14,971 bases of DNA from an uncultured Chitinophagaceae bacterium (GCA_946885665.1 CAMPGT010000073.1:1-14971), one strand, 5' to 3'. Shown: positions 1 to 7,903, counted from the stretch's first letter. Notes: generated by a model from the sequence alone, not told the origin. Numbers and translations: made by a program.

Positions 1-690
1 AACATCAAGATCGCCGGAAACGAAATACTTTGGAAAATACTGGAACATCCTTCCTATGTGCAGGCGCTCAAAGAAGACAAGCCGCACCTAAACAACGATC
101 CGGAACTGACAAAAAAGATCTATACCGAGCTGTCGCAAACTGAAAAATATGCAGGTTACGTCAGCAAGCTGTCACGCGACACCAGGGAAGAAAAGGACAT
201 CCTGGAATACATCTTCACCGACCTGATGCTTCCCAGCGACAACTTCACAAGCTATATAGAAGAAAAATTTCCGAACTGGGACGACGATGCCGACATGGTC
301 AGCAACCTCGTGCAAAACATCATCGCAAAACCCGCCGCGTTGAACCTGCAGGAACTTGTTGGTGATGAAAAAAAGCAATTTGCCAGGGATCTTGTACGCA
401 CCACGATCGAGAAGAAAGACGTGGCCATGGAACTCATCAAACCCAAGCTGAAAAACTGGGAACCCGAACGCATTGCCATCCTCGACATGCTGCTGATGCG
501 CATGGGCGTATGCGAATTCCTGTTTTTCGAAACCATCCCGCCGAAAGTCACGATCAACGAATACATAGACCTCGCCAAGGATTACAGCACCCAGCAAAGC
601 GGGCAATTTATCAATGGGATACTCGACAATATCCACAAGGATCTTGTGCGGGACGATAAAATGCACAAAGTGGCATTTAAACAGCCCTGA
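1..690 (+). CDS. nusB: Transcription antitermination factor NusB (5' end missing)
   Basis: The reading frame is open from the first base of the window and ends with TGA at 688-690, giving 229 residues; the true start lies upstream. NusB binds boxA RNA with NusE (ribosomal protein S10) and lets RNA polymerase read through rRNA operons. The C-terminal third carries the diagnostic NusB helices: the stretch around LKNWEPERIAILDMLL (about 444-495), then IPPKVTINEYIDLAKDYS and FINGILDNI (about 535-633). The part before this is longer than in the roughly 140-residue E. coli protein, which fits the extended NusB of Bacteroidota. An in-frame GTG at 58 could be read as a start, but coding continues upstream without a break, so I treat it as internal. 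It is followed at a 38-base distance by the DUF1573 gene. Family assignment is confident; completeness upstream cannot be judged. Confidence 0.9.
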   Translation, partial: NIKIAGNEILWKILEHPSYVQALKEDKPHLNNDPELTKKIYTELSQTEKYAGYVSKLSRDTREEKDILEYIFTDLMLPSDNFTSYIEEKFPNWDDDADMVSNLVQNIIAKPAALNLQELVGDEKKQFARDLVRTTIEKKDVAMELIKPKLKNWEPERIAILDMLLMRMGVCEFLFFETIPPKVTINEYIDLAKDYSTQQSGQFINGILDNIHKDLVRDDKMHKVAFKQP

Positions 691-705
691 TTGAGCGGCA
701 TTGAT

Positions 706-713
706 TAAATTCG
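706..713 (+). promoter_or_regulatory. Possible -7 promoter box before the DUF1573 gene
   Basis: TAAATTCG differs by one base from the Bacteroidota -7 consensus TAnnTTTG and is followed by GCAAA, as is the similar box before secDF. It lies 15 bases upstream of the ATG at 729. No TTG-type -33 element is found at the usual spacing, so this may simply be AT-rich spacer within an operon. Weak support. Confidence 0.25.
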
Positions 714-728
714 CAAAAAAATAAAAAA

Positions 729-1181
729 ATGCGCAACGCGTCCTTACTTGTTATTTTTTCATGTTTCCTGCTGTCAGCCTGCGGGGGCACTGACTCCCCG
801 GCAGTGGCCGGCCCAACAGCCACTTCTTCCAAAGCAACTGCGGCGCTCACCACCATTCACTGGCTCGATTCTGCAAAGAACTATGGTAAGATCAACGAGG
901 GTCAAAAACTCGCTCTTTCGTTCCGCTTCCAAAATACCGGCGACAAGCCGCTGATCATTGAATCGGTAACGCCTACCTGCGGCTGCACCATTGCCGATTA
1001 TCCCAAAGAACCGATAGCACCGGGCCAGGAAGGGGAGATCACCGGCGAATTTGACAGCAATGGACGTGAAGGCCTGCAGCAAAAGCATCTCACGGTGAGA
1101 TCCAACGTGGCCCAGAAGGCACAGGATATTTCCTTTGAAGTGAACGTTGTTCCCAGGCAGCAGAGCAACAGCAATAATTAA
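729..1181 (+). CDS. DUF1573 domain lipoprotein
   Basis: This 150-residue protein begins with a lipoprotein signal: a short basic start, a hydrophobic run, and the lipobox LSAC with Cys18 as the acylation site, followed by GG. The Gly after the Cys, rather than acidic residues, leaves the final membrane uncertain. After a low-complexity Ala/Thr/Ser linker (about 21-40) comes a beta-sandwich region typical of DUF1573: FRFQNTGDKPL, then the CGC motif in TPTCGCTIADYP, then a PIAPGQ turn and FDSNGREG. These are hallmarks of this Bacteroidota family, which resembles ASPM/SPD-2/Hydin-like immunoglobulin folds. The biochemical role is unknown. It lies between nusB and yajC, with 27 bases to the yajC start, so co-transcription is likely. 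I recall DUF1573 proteins next to nusB/yajC in other Bacteroidota, but this does not reveal function. Confidence 0.85.
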   Translation: MRNASLLVIFSCFLLSACGGTDSPAVAGPTATSSKATAALTTIHWLDSAKNYGKINEGQKLALSFRFQNTGDKPLIIESVTPTCGCTIADYPKEPIAPGQEGEITGEFDSNGREGLQQKHLTVRSNVAQKAQDISFEVNVVPRQQSNSNN

Positions 1182-1208
1182 ACTCAATCAATCAATAAAC
1201 AAGAAACA

Positions 1209-1547
1209 ATGACTATCACAGCTATCTTATTACAGGCAAGCACTACGGCGCCCTATATGAATATTATTTTGTTAGTGGGAATGGTGCTCGTTTTCTGGTT
1301 ATTCATGATACGTCCGCAGGCCAAAAAAGCAAAGATGGCAAAGCAGTTCCAGGAGAATATGCAGAAGGGTGAAAAGATCGTCACTATCGCCGGCATCCAC
1401 GGTACCGTTAATAAAGTAAACGAAGATGGAACCATCATGCTGGAAACCAGCCCTGGCAGCTACCTGAAAATTGAAAAGACCGCGATTTCCATGGAGTGGA
1501 CAAACCAGCTCAACAAGAGCACAGGAGCTGCCGCTACTGCCAAATAA
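1209..1547 (+). CDS. yajC: Preprotein translocase accessory subunit YajC
   Basis: The 112-residue product has the YajC layout: a short N-terminal segment, one transmembrane helix (about residues 16-34), then the conserved cytoplasmic stretch FMIRPQAKKAKM. A small domain follows with GEKIVTIAGIHGTVNKV and an EDGTIMLE strand. YajC associates with SecD and SecF in the inner membrane and with YidC, supporting protein export and insertion. The length and motif order match the family (about 85-120 residues). The Ala/Thr-rich tail (AAATAK) is not conserved. The start at 1209 has no Shine-Dalgarno sequence, only an A-rich leader, as is usual in this phylum. Its partner gene secDF is nearby at 3513 but is separated by coaE and a minus-strand aminotransferase, so the two are not in one operon here. 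Confidence 0.93.
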   Translation: MTITAILLQASTTAPYMNIILLVGMVLVFWLFMIRPQAKKAKMAKQFQENMQKGEKIVTIAGIHGTVNKVNEDGTIMLETSPGSYLKIEKTAISMEWTNQLNKSTGAAATAK

Positions 1548-1585
1548 ATTACGCTTTCAGGACAGGGATCCCTAATACTTTTTGC

Positions 1586-2173
1586 ATGACCCTAAAAGTT
1601 GGTATAACCGGGGGTATTGGATCAGGTAAAACTACCGTGGCACGTATCTTCGAGGTATTAGGCATCCCTGTTTACTATGCTGACGACGCCGCCCGGCGCA
1701 TCATGAATGAAGACGAGACGCTTAAGCAACAGGTAATTAAGCATTTCGGCGATCTTTCGTATCAAAACGGCAAACTCAACAGGGAGTATCTCGCTTCCAT
1801 CGTTTTCCAGGATAAAAAGAAGTTGTCAATATTGAATGCGCTGGTGCATCCCGCCACCATCCGCAATTCGAATATGTGGATGAAGCAACAAACCACCCCC
1901 TACGCCATTCGCGAGGCGGCCCTGATTTTTGAAAGCGGCGTGCAGGGACAGTTGGATTATGTGATCGGTGTGTCGGCACCCATGGAGCTGCGCATCGAGA
2001 GGGCCATGCTGCGGGATAATTTAACCCGCGCGCAGGTGCTGGAGCGGATGGACAGGCAGATCAATGAAACCATCAAGATGCGGCTATGCGATTTTGTTGT
2101 GGTGAACGATGGACAGAAAGCGGTGATACCGCAGGTGATGAAGCTGCATGAGAAGCTGGGGGGAGGAAGGTAG
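1586..2173 (+). CDS. coaE: Dephospho-CoA kinase
   Basis: CoaE phosphorylates the 3'-hydroxyl of dephospho-CoA with ATP, the final step of coenzyme A synthesis in the cytoplasm. The 195-residue product starts directly with the nucleotide-binding strand and P-loop, GITGGIGSGKTT (residues 6-17, Lys15). It then has YYADDAARRIM (31-40), equivalent to the family's D-A-D/R substrate motif, and LVHPATIR (86-93). EAALIFESG (110-118) is the expected second ATP/substrate segment. Length matches the family (about 200). The same frame is open back to an ATG at 1496, but those 30 extra residues lie on the end of yajC, look non-conserved and precede the normal CoaE start, so I chose ATG 1586. It sits 38 bases after yajC and ends in a G-rich tail (LGGGR) that merges into the repeat-bearing gap. 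Confidence 0.93.
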   Translation: MTLKVGITGGIGSGKTTVARIFEVLGIPVYYADDAARRIMNEDETLKQQVIKHFGDLSYQNGKLNREYLASIVFQDKKKLSILNALVHPATIRNSNMWMKQQTTPYAIREAALIFESGVQGQLDYVIGVSAPMELRIERAMLRDNLTRAQVLERMDRQINETIKMRLCDFVVVNDGQKAVIPQVMKLHEKLGGGR

Positions 2174-2175
2174 TG

Positions 2176-2222
2176 GGGAGTGGGTAGTAAATAATGCATA
2201 AAGATACCTACTCCCTACTCCC
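2176..2222 (+). terminator. Possible stem-loop after coaE
   Basis: GGGAGTGGG (2176-2184) plus TAG (2185-2187) can pair with CTA (2208-2210) plus CCCTACTCCC (2213-2222), the first copies of the 7-base repeat, with a small bulge, one wobble or mismatch and a loop of about 20 bases. It lies directly after the coaE stop in a convergent gap, where a terminator is expected. There is no U-tract, so the function is uncertain, and the pairing may simply reflect inverted copies of the repeat. Confidence 0.35.
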
Positions 2223-2242
2223 TACTCCCTACTCCCTACTCC
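2208..2242. repeat. Heptanucleotide tandem repeat, five perfect copies
   Basis: The unit CTACTCC occurs five times without error from 2208 to 2242, followed by a partial CT. The other side of the gap (2174-2187) and the end of coaE are G-rich and look like degenerate copies in the opposite orientation. The array lies six bases before the stop end of the minus-strand aminotransferase gene, between two convergent genes, and encodes nothing. The copy number is likely to vary between strains by slippage. Confidence 0.9.
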
Positions 2243-2248
2243 CTGCTA

Positions 2249-3439
2249 TCACGCCAATTTCGCCATCGCGTCCTTTATCCTCTTCAACCCTCCCTCAATC
2301 TTATCCATACTATTTGCAAAAGAGATCCGGATGCAGTTCGGTTCGCCGAAGGCTCTTCCTGTAACGGTGGATACATGCGCTGTATTCAACAGGTACATGC
2401 AAAGGTCATCTGCATTCGCAATGCTTTCGCTGCCATTCTTCTTTCCAAAATACGACGACACATCGGGGAAAACATAAAACGCGCCATCGGGTTCCGACAA
2501 TTTAATTCCCGGTATTTCTTTCAGCAAAGCGAGTATGCGCTGCTTGCGCTTTTTAAATTCTTCGAGCATCTGCAGGCTCGAATCGAGCGGCGCCGTCAAT
2601 GCTGTGATGGCGGCGCGCTGCGTAACGGCTGTGGCGCCGCTGGTAATCTGTCCCTGCAGTTTTTCGCACGCCTTTGCAATGGTGGGATGGGCAGCGATAA
2701 AACCCAGACGGTAGCCGGTCATCGCAAAACCTTTACTTAACCCGTTAATGATGATGATGCGGTCCTTCAGTTCGGGAAATTGCGCAATGCTTTCATGCTT
2801 GCCAACATAGTTGATGTATTCATAGATCTCATCGGAAATGATGAAGATCTCGGGATGTTTAGTGAACACTTCGGCAAGCGCCTTCAATTCGTCTTTGCTG
2901 TAAACGCCACCGGTAGGATTGGAAGGCGAAGAAAAGATAAACAGTTTGGATTTCGGTGTTATAGCCGCTTCTAGTTCCTGCGGCGTGAGCTTATAGTCAT
3001 TTTCGATGGAGGTTCTTACCAGCTTTACAGTTCCGTCGGCCAGCTTCACGATTTCTGAATAAGTTACCCAATATGGTGTGGGAATGATCACTTCATCGCC
3101 GTCATCAACGACCGCAAAAACAGCGTTGGCCAGGCTTTGCTTGGCGCCGGTTGAAACAACAATATTTTCAGGTTTGTAGTCGAGGTTGTTGTCGCGTTTG
3201 AACTTGTGACAAACGGCTTCGCGAAGGTCGGGGTAGCCCGCCACCGGCGGATAGTGGCTCCAGTTGTCGCTCACGGCCTTTTTGGCAGCTTCTTTAATGT
3301 GTTCGGGCGTGTCGAAATCGGGTTCGCCCAGGCTCAGGTCGATCACGTCAATACCCTGGCTGCGCAGCTCACGTCCCAGTTTCGCCATTTTTAAGGTCTC
3401 CGGCTCGCTGAAACGTTCTAAACGGGAAGATAAATGCAT
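2249..3439 (-). CDS. Class I/II pyridoxal-phosphate aminotransferase, aspartate aminotransferase-like
   Basis: The 396-residue product is a cytosolic fold-type I PLP enzyme. Visible family residues are YPPVAGYPDLR (63-73), STGAKQSL (96-103), FSSPSNPTGG (169-178, Asn174), ISDEIYEYI (201-209, Asp203 and Tyr206 holding the PLP ring), NGLSKGFAMTGYRLG (232-246, Lys236 as the Schiff-base lysine) and IRISFA (370-375, Arg371 binding the substrate carboxylate). This matches the type Ib aspartate aminotransferases (Thermus-like), which move amino groups between aspartate or related amino acids and 2-oxoglutarate. The usual MTGWR reads MTGYR here, a mild substitution. Exact substrate preference (aspartate, aromatic amino acids or prephenate) cannot be told from sequence. 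The gene is convergent with coaE and divergent from secDF, and the start at 3439 is supported by the normal family N-terminus. Confidence 0.9.
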   Translation of the reverse strand: MHLSSRLERFSEPETLKMAKLGRELRSQGIDVIDLSLGEPDFDTPEHIKEAAKKAVSDNWSHYPPVAGYPDLREAVCHKFKRDNNLDYKPENIVVSTGAKQSLANAVFAVVDDGDEVIIPTPYWVTYSEIVKLADGTVKLVRTSIENDYKLTPQELEAAITPKSKLFIFSSPSNPTGGVYSKDELKALAEVFTKHPEIFIISDEIYEYINYVGKHESIAQFPELKDRIIIINGLSKGFAMTGYRLGFIAAHPTIAKACEKLQGQITSGATAVTQRAAITALTAPLDSSLQMLEEFKKRKQRILALLKEIPGIKLSEPDGAFYVFPDVSSYFGKKNGSESIANADDLCMYLLNTAHVSTVTGRAFGEPNCIRISFANSMDKIEGGLKRIKDAMAKLA

Positions 3440-3455
3440 TGCTTGGTTGCTTTTT

Positions 3456-3483
3456 TTTGAGTTGCAAAACTAGCTTATCTTCG
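3456..3483 (+). promoter_or_regulatory. Putative secDF promoter (Bacteroidota type)
   Basis: TATCTTCG (3476-3483) matches the Bacteroidota -7 consensus TAnnTTTG except for one base, and TTTG (3456-3459) sits 16 bases upstream as a -33-like element, slightly closer than usual. The predicted transcript would start near 3490, about 23 bases before the secDF ATG. It overlaps the opposing promoter-like site of the aminotransferase gene. Confidence 0.45.
3465..3472 (-). promoter_or_regulatory. Putative -7 box for the aminotransferase gene
   Basis: Read on the minus strand, 3472 to 3465 is TAGTTTTG, an exact match to TAnnTTTG. A start near 3459 would give a leader of about 20 bases before the ATG at 3439. 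No good TTG element is present at standard spacing upstream, so support rests on the -7 match and its position. Confidence 0.4.
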
Positions 3484-3512
3484 CAAACTCTAAAAAATAA
3501 ACTACACCGTCA

Positions 3513-6500
3513 ATGAGAGTATTGGTTAGCATTTTTGCTGCGCTATTAATCCTGATATCCTTATACCAGCTTTCTTTCACCTGGTTTGTGAACAGACACG
3601 AGAAATCCATGAGCGAAAAAGCTGTTCAGCAAACCAAAAGATCGTTCGCCGATTTTAAGCTGCCCACCAAAAAAAGCCCTGCAAAAAGTTTTGAGACCCC
3701 GGCCTATCACTACTACCAGGACAGGCTCGAAAGACTGCTCGACTCCACAAAAGACGAAAAGATTACCTGGTGGGGACAATCCTACCAGAAGGCAAAAGAA
3801 AGTGAGCTGCTTTTGGGCCTTGACCTGCAAGGCGGTATCAACGTAACGCTGGATGTGGCTCTTGACGGACTCATTCGCGGGTTGGCCAATAACCAAAAGG
3901 ACCCTTTGCTCACCAACGCCATCAACGAGGCACAGCGCAGGAAGCTGAGCAGCGACCAAAATTTCATTGAACTTTTCGGCGACGCGTTCCAGGCTCAAAA
4001 CCCCTCCGGCAGGCTGGCGCCGCTTTTTGCCAACTCCACAAGAAATAAACTCAGCGTAAACGCCACCAATACACAGGTACTTAACTACATACGTGAACAG
4101 GCAAACGCCGCAATGCAGCAAACCTACCAGGTACTGCAAAAACGTATCGACAAATTCGGCGTGGCACAGCCAACGATAAGTCTCGACGAAAATAAAGGTA
4201 TCATCACCGTGGAGCTGGCCGGCGCCACCGACCCTGAAAGGGTAAGAAGATATTTGCAATCGACCGCCAACCTGCAGTTCTTTGAAGTGTACACACTCAA
4301 CGACCAGGTAATGGTAGCCGGATTGCAGAATGCCGACAAGGCACTCGAAACCGCCCTTTACGGCTCCAACGGTGCGGGTGTTGACACAGCTCTTAAGAAG
4401 GAAGCCGACAGTTCGCTGGCCGCCCTGCCGGACAGCGCCCGGAAAGCCAACCAGGTAAACCCCCTGTTCAGGCTGCTTGCCCCGGCGCAGCCCTACCAGG
4501 ATGAAACCGGAAGGCAATCGTTCGGCTCATCTCTCGGACGTTCACTGATCAGGGATACAGCGAAAGTGAATGCGTATCTCCGGATACCGGCCGTTGCCGC
4601 CAACTTCCCGGCAAACGCTAAATTTTTGTGGGGCAAGCAGGAAAGGGATCCGGAAGGCAAATTGCTGAATTTCCTTGATCTCTATGCCATCCAGACCATC
4701 CCCGGCAAGGAAGGCGCCCTCATTGAAGGAAGCGCCATTGAAAGTGCCGATCAGAGCTTCGATCCCATTACCAACGACGTGCTCGTAAACATGAGCATGA
4801 ACTCAGCGGGCGCCAGAACCTGGGCCCAAATGACCGAGCGTTCGGCAAAAGAGAAAAGACCCATCGCTATTGTTCTGGATGACATCGTTTATTCAGCACC
4901 TGTGGCCAGCGAAAAAATTGAAGGCGGCAATTCCAGGATCACCATGGGTAAAGGCTCCAAGGGCAACACACAACTGGTGGTGAATGAGGCACAGGACCTT
5001 GCCAACATCCTGAAAGCCGGTAAGCTCGATGCGCCGGCCAGGATCGTTCAGGACCAGGTGGTGGGCCCAACATTGGGACAGGATGCAGTGAACGGCGGAA
5101 TTTTGTCGTTCTCGATATCCTTCCTCGTTATCTTTTTTCTGATGATCGTTTACTACAACACGGCGGGAATCGTGGCCAACATAGCCCTTATCCTGAACCT
5201 GTTGTTCACCATAGGTGTATTGAGTGCGCTGCATGCAACACTTACCGCGCCTGGTATTGCGGGTCTGGTATTGACAATCGGTATGGCGGTGGATACGAAC
5301 GTTATCATTTTCGAGCGCATCAAAGATGAGCTCGGGCGGGGCGCAAGTCACCAGCAGGCCGTGAAGCTCGGCTATTCGCGCTCCCTCCCGCCCGTTCTTG
5401 ACGCGCACATCACCACGCTGTTAACGGCTATCATTCTCTTTATTTACGGTCTCGGCCCGGTATTGGGATTTGCGACCACCCAGATATTAGGTATCCTCCT
5501 TTCGTTGTTCTGCGGCATTTTGTTGTCGCGGGTGATTACCGATGCTTACATGACGAAAGAAAGGCACTTCAAGTATTTTACGGCGGTGTCGAAAAGAATA
5601 TTCAGGAACGCCAACTACAACTTCACCAAATACAGGAAGATAGCGTATGTTATCTCTTTCGTTGTGCTCGCACTGGGCATAAGCACCTACTGGGTAGGAT
5701 TCAAAGAAGGTGTTGAATTCAGCGGTGGCCGCAGCTACATTGTTAAGTTCAATGAACCGAAGGATCGCGAATTGATCGTGGATGCGCTGCAGAAGGTTTT
5801 CGAGGGTTCGCCCACGGTAAAAACTTATGGCACTAACAACGACCAGTTCGACATCACCACGGATTACATGATTCATGAACAGGGCCAAAGGGCCGACTCG
5901 GTAGTGATGAACCAGTTGTATGCGGGCCTGCAACCGTTAATTCCGGACGTTACCAAGCAGCAGTTCGTTGACCAGTACATTCGCGGCTCGAAGCGCGTCG
6001 ATCCCACTATTTCGGATGACCTGAAGACGGGTGCCAAGTGGGCCACATTCTGGTCGCTGCTCATCATCGCGTTATACATATTCATCCGTTTCCGCGACTG
6101 GAGATATTCCATGGGTACGCTGGTGGCGTTGATGCACGACGTGATGATAACGCTCATTGTGTTCTCCTTCTTTAAAGACATCGTGCCATTCCCGCTGGAA
6201 ATAGACCAGCACTTTATTGCGGCGATACTGACGGTGATCGGTTTCTCGATGAACGATACGGTGGTAGTGTACGACAGGATACGTGAATATAGTCACAGTC
6301 ATAAACCCGGCGACAGGGAGTCGCTGATCAACAGCGCGATCAATCACACGCTGAGCCGAACGATCATGACCTCTCTTACGGTGTTCCTCACCATTCTCAT
6401 CCTGTTCCTCATAGGCGGAGAAGTAACGAAGGGCTTTGCGTTTGCAATGCTGATAGGTGTGGTTACCGGTACTTACTCTTCTATCTTCGTGGCGGCGCCG

Positions 6501-6599
6501 ATCCTCGTGGATTTCGGAAAGCACAGGCCCCTGGGTGATATCGTAGGCGCCGGCGGACCGAACCAACCGGCGAAGAAGAAGGCGGCGCTGGCGAAGTAG
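3513..6599 (+). CDS. secDF: Fused protein translocase subunit SecDF
   Basis: SecDF uses the proton gradient to help complete protein translocation through SecYEG, working in the inner membrane with YajC. This 1028-residue protein fuses both subunits. The SecD half has an N-terminal membrane anchor (about 2-27), LGLDLQGG (101-108), the periplasmic P1 region with YQVLQKRIDKFGVAQP, and a membrane domain from about 527. GMAVDTNVIIFERIKDEL (590-607) contains Asp594, the conserved proton-path residue. The SecF half starts near 708, with GVEFSGG (733-739, Glu where most SecF have Asp) and IGFSMNDTVVVYDRIRE (909-925, Asp915). The P1 region carries a long Ala/Asp-rich insertion (about 275-400) lacking in E. 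coli SecD, as I recall for Bacteroidota SecDF. The C-terminus is Lys/Ala-rich. The gene is divergent from the aminotransferase; the next gene follows 54 bases later. Confidence 0.96.
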   Translation: MRVLVSIFAALLILISLYQLSFTWFVNRHEKSMSEKAVQQTKRSFADFKLPTKKSPAKSFETPAYHYYQDRLERLLDSTKDEKITWWGQSYQKAKESELLLGLDLQGGINVTLDVALDGLIRGLANNQKDPLLTNAINEAQRRKLSSDQNFIELFGDAFQAQNPSGRLAPLFANSTRNKLSVNATNTQVLNYIREQANAAMQQTYQVLQKRIDKFGVAQPTISLDENKGIITVELAGATDPERVRRYLQSTANLQFFEVYTLNDQVMVAGLQNADKALETALYGSNGAGVDTALKKEADSSLAALPDSARKANQVNPLFRLLAPAQPYQDETGRQSFGSSLGRSLIRDTAKVNAYLRIPAVAANFPANAKFLWGKQERDPEGKLLNFLDLYAIQTIPGKEGALIEGSAIESADQSFDPITNDVLVNMSMNSAGARTWAQMTERSAKEKRPIAIVLDDIVYSAPVASEKIEGGNSRITMGKGSKGNTQLVVNEAQDLANILKAGKLDAPARIVQDQVVGPTLGQDAVNGGILSFSISFLVIFFLMIVYYNTAGIVANIALILNLLFTIGVLSALHATLTAPGIAGLVLTIGMAVDTNVIIFERIKDELGRGASHQQAVKLGYSRSLPPVLDAHITTLLTAIILFIYGLGPVLGFATTQILGILLSLFCGILLSRVITDAYMTKERHFKYFTAVSKRIFRNANYNFTKYRKIAYVISFVVLALGISTYWVGFKEGVEFSGGRSYIVKFNEPKDRELIVDALQKVFEGSPTVKTYGTNNDQFDITTDYMIHEQGQRADSVVMNQLYAGLQPLIPDVTKQQFVDQYIRGSKRVDPTISDDLKTGAKWATFWSLLIIALYIFIRFRDWRYSMGTLVALMHDVMITLIVFSFFKDIVPFPLEIDQHFIAAILTVIGFSMNDTVVVYDRIREYSHSHKPGDRESLINSAINHTLSRTIMTSLTVFLTILILFLIGGEVTKGFAFAMLIGVVTGTYSSIFVAAPILVDFGKHRPLGDIVGAGGPNQPAKKKAALAK

Positions 6600-6615
6600 C
6601 AGGCGGAAGACCTAT

Positions 6616-6631
6616 CCCCCGCTGGCGGGGG
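6616..6631 (+). other. GC-rich hairpin between secDF and the ABC permease gene
   Basis: CCCCCG (6616-6621), loop CTGG, CGGGGG (6626-6631) form a perfect six-pair GC stem 17 bases after the secDF stop. There is no run of T after it (the following bases are TGGCCAAAAG), so it is not a classical intrinsic terminator. It may protect the secDF mRNA 3' end, reduce downstream expression, or be a dispersed palindromic repeat. Confidence 0.6.
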
Positions 6632-6653
6632 TGGCCAAAAGAAAATAATAAAC

Positions 6654-7901
6654 ATGAAATTCCTCTCGATCATATTAACCAGTTTTAAGATGGCCGTGGA
6701 GGAATTTCGTTCTAATAAACTGCGTACGTTCCTTTCTCTTTTCGGCGTAACAATAGGCATCTTCTGTATCATCAGTGTTCTCTCCACTGTGGGCAGCCTC
6801 GAAGCAGCCGTTCAAAACGATATTAAATCGCTCGGCTCAAAAACCGTTTACATCGACAAATGGGAATACAAAGGCGGTGATGAATACCCGTGGTGGAAAT
6901 ATGTAAACAGGCCCACACCAAAGTTCAGGGAGATAGAATTACTGCGCCAAAAGGTTCCTGCAGCCGAGCACGTGGTGTTCCAGGTGCAGATGAACGACCA
7001 GGTGGAATTCGGAAATTCATACCTCAGCAATGTTAGCTATTACGGCGTTTCAAATGAGTTTTTCGACATTCAACCGGTGGACATAGCCTTCGGCAGGAGT
7101 TTGCAGCAACGCGACTTCGACCAGGCCACAACGTCGTTGCTGATAGGCAACACCGTTGCCACTGAACTGTTTGGCAAGCCCGAAGATGCTTTGGGCAAAC
7201 AGGTGAAATTGAAGAATGACAGGATTGGAACGGTAGTAGGCGTGATCAGGAAACAGGGAAAAAATATTATGGAGATGTGGAACTTTGACGAGTCCATCAT
7301 CATCCCCAATAATGTCCTCACGCAGATGATTCCCGAAGAATATGCCAGTCCGAGGATCATCGTGCAGGGCAAGCCGGATCTGCCGATGGCACTGCTGCTC
7401 GATGAACTGACAGGAGCCATGCGCTCGCTGCGAAAATTGAAGCCATCGCAGGAAAATAATTTCTCTTTGAATGACATCGAATCGTTCAGCAAGTTTATTG
7501 CCGACCTGTCTTCCAACCTGAATGTGGGCGGTTGGGCCATCGCTGCGCTGTCGCTGATCGTGGGCATGTTCGGCGTGGCGAATATCATGTTCGTAACCGT
7601 GAGGGAACGCACATCGCAGATCGGGTTGAAGAAGGCGCTGGGCGCAAAGCGTTCCACGATACTCGCCGAGTTCCTGCTCGAATCGGCGTTCCTTTGCATA
7701 CTGGGCGGGATGATTGGATTGCTTTTGGTGTTCATCCTCACAAAAATTGTTACGGCGCTTATAGGTTTTCCATTGTTTATTTCACCCGATATCATGTTTC
7801 TCGCCATTGGCATCTGCATATTTGTTGGCGTGCTTGCCGGCATCATCCCGGCATCTATTGCGGCAAGAATGGATCCCGTTGTAGCGATCAGGTCTAATTA
7901 A
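6654..7901 (+). CDS. MacB/FtsX-family ABC transporter permease
   Basis: The 415-residue protein has the four-helix MacB layout. A cytoplasmic start (MAVEEFRSNKLRTFLS) leads into the first membrane helix (about 24-47). A large periplasmic MacB_PCD-like domain follows (about 50-288), including SVEF-type and FGRSLQQRDF elements and LIGNTVATELFG. The FtsX domain then carries three helices (about 293-316, 340-362, 382-404). The loop RERTSQIGLKKALGAKR is the classical coupling segment that contacts the ATPase, and the C-terminus ends DPVVAIRSN, close to the usual DPxxALR. Such permeases act in mechanotransmission: lipoprotein, peptide or antibiotic export, or signalling. No ATP-binding subunit or membrane-fusion protein lies next to it, so its partner is encoded elsewhere. 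Substrate unknown. It follows secDF after a hairpin, and tsaD starts two bases after its stop, which suggests coupled expression. Confidence 0.88.
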   Translation: MKFLSIILTSFKMAVEEFRSNKLRTFLSLFGVTIGIFCIISVLSTVGSLEAAVQNDIKSLGSKTVYIDKWEYKGGDEYPWWKYVNRPTPKFREIELLRQKVPAAEHVVFQVQMNDQVEFGNSYLSNVSYYGVSNEFFDIQPVDIAFGRSLQQRDFDQATTSLLIGNTVATELFGKPEDALGKQVKLKNDRIGTVVGVIRKQGKNIMEMWNFDESIIIPNNVLTQMIPEEYASPRIIVQGKPDLPMALLLDELTGAMRSLRKLKPSQENNFSLNDIESFSKFIADLSSNLNVGGWAIAALSLIVGMFGVANIMFVTVRERTSQIGLKKALGAKRSTILAEFLLESAFLCILGGMIGLLLVFILTKIVTALIGFPLFISPDIMFLAIGICIFVGVLAGIIPASIAARMDPVVAIRSN

Positions 7902-7903
7902 TT

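Noticed and set aside
1496..1585. Open extension of coaE overlapping yajC
   Set aside because: CoaE normally begins a few residues before its P-loop, as ATG 1586 does; the upstream 30 residues are yajC read in another frame.
2208..2242. CRISPR array
   Set aside because: Units are 7 bases long and directly joined, with no spacers and no cas gene in the window.
3561..4517. Long antisense frame (318 codons) inside secDF
   Set aside because: It lies opposite a highly conserved gene, and its translation shows no recognisable domain. It is a shadow of codon usage.
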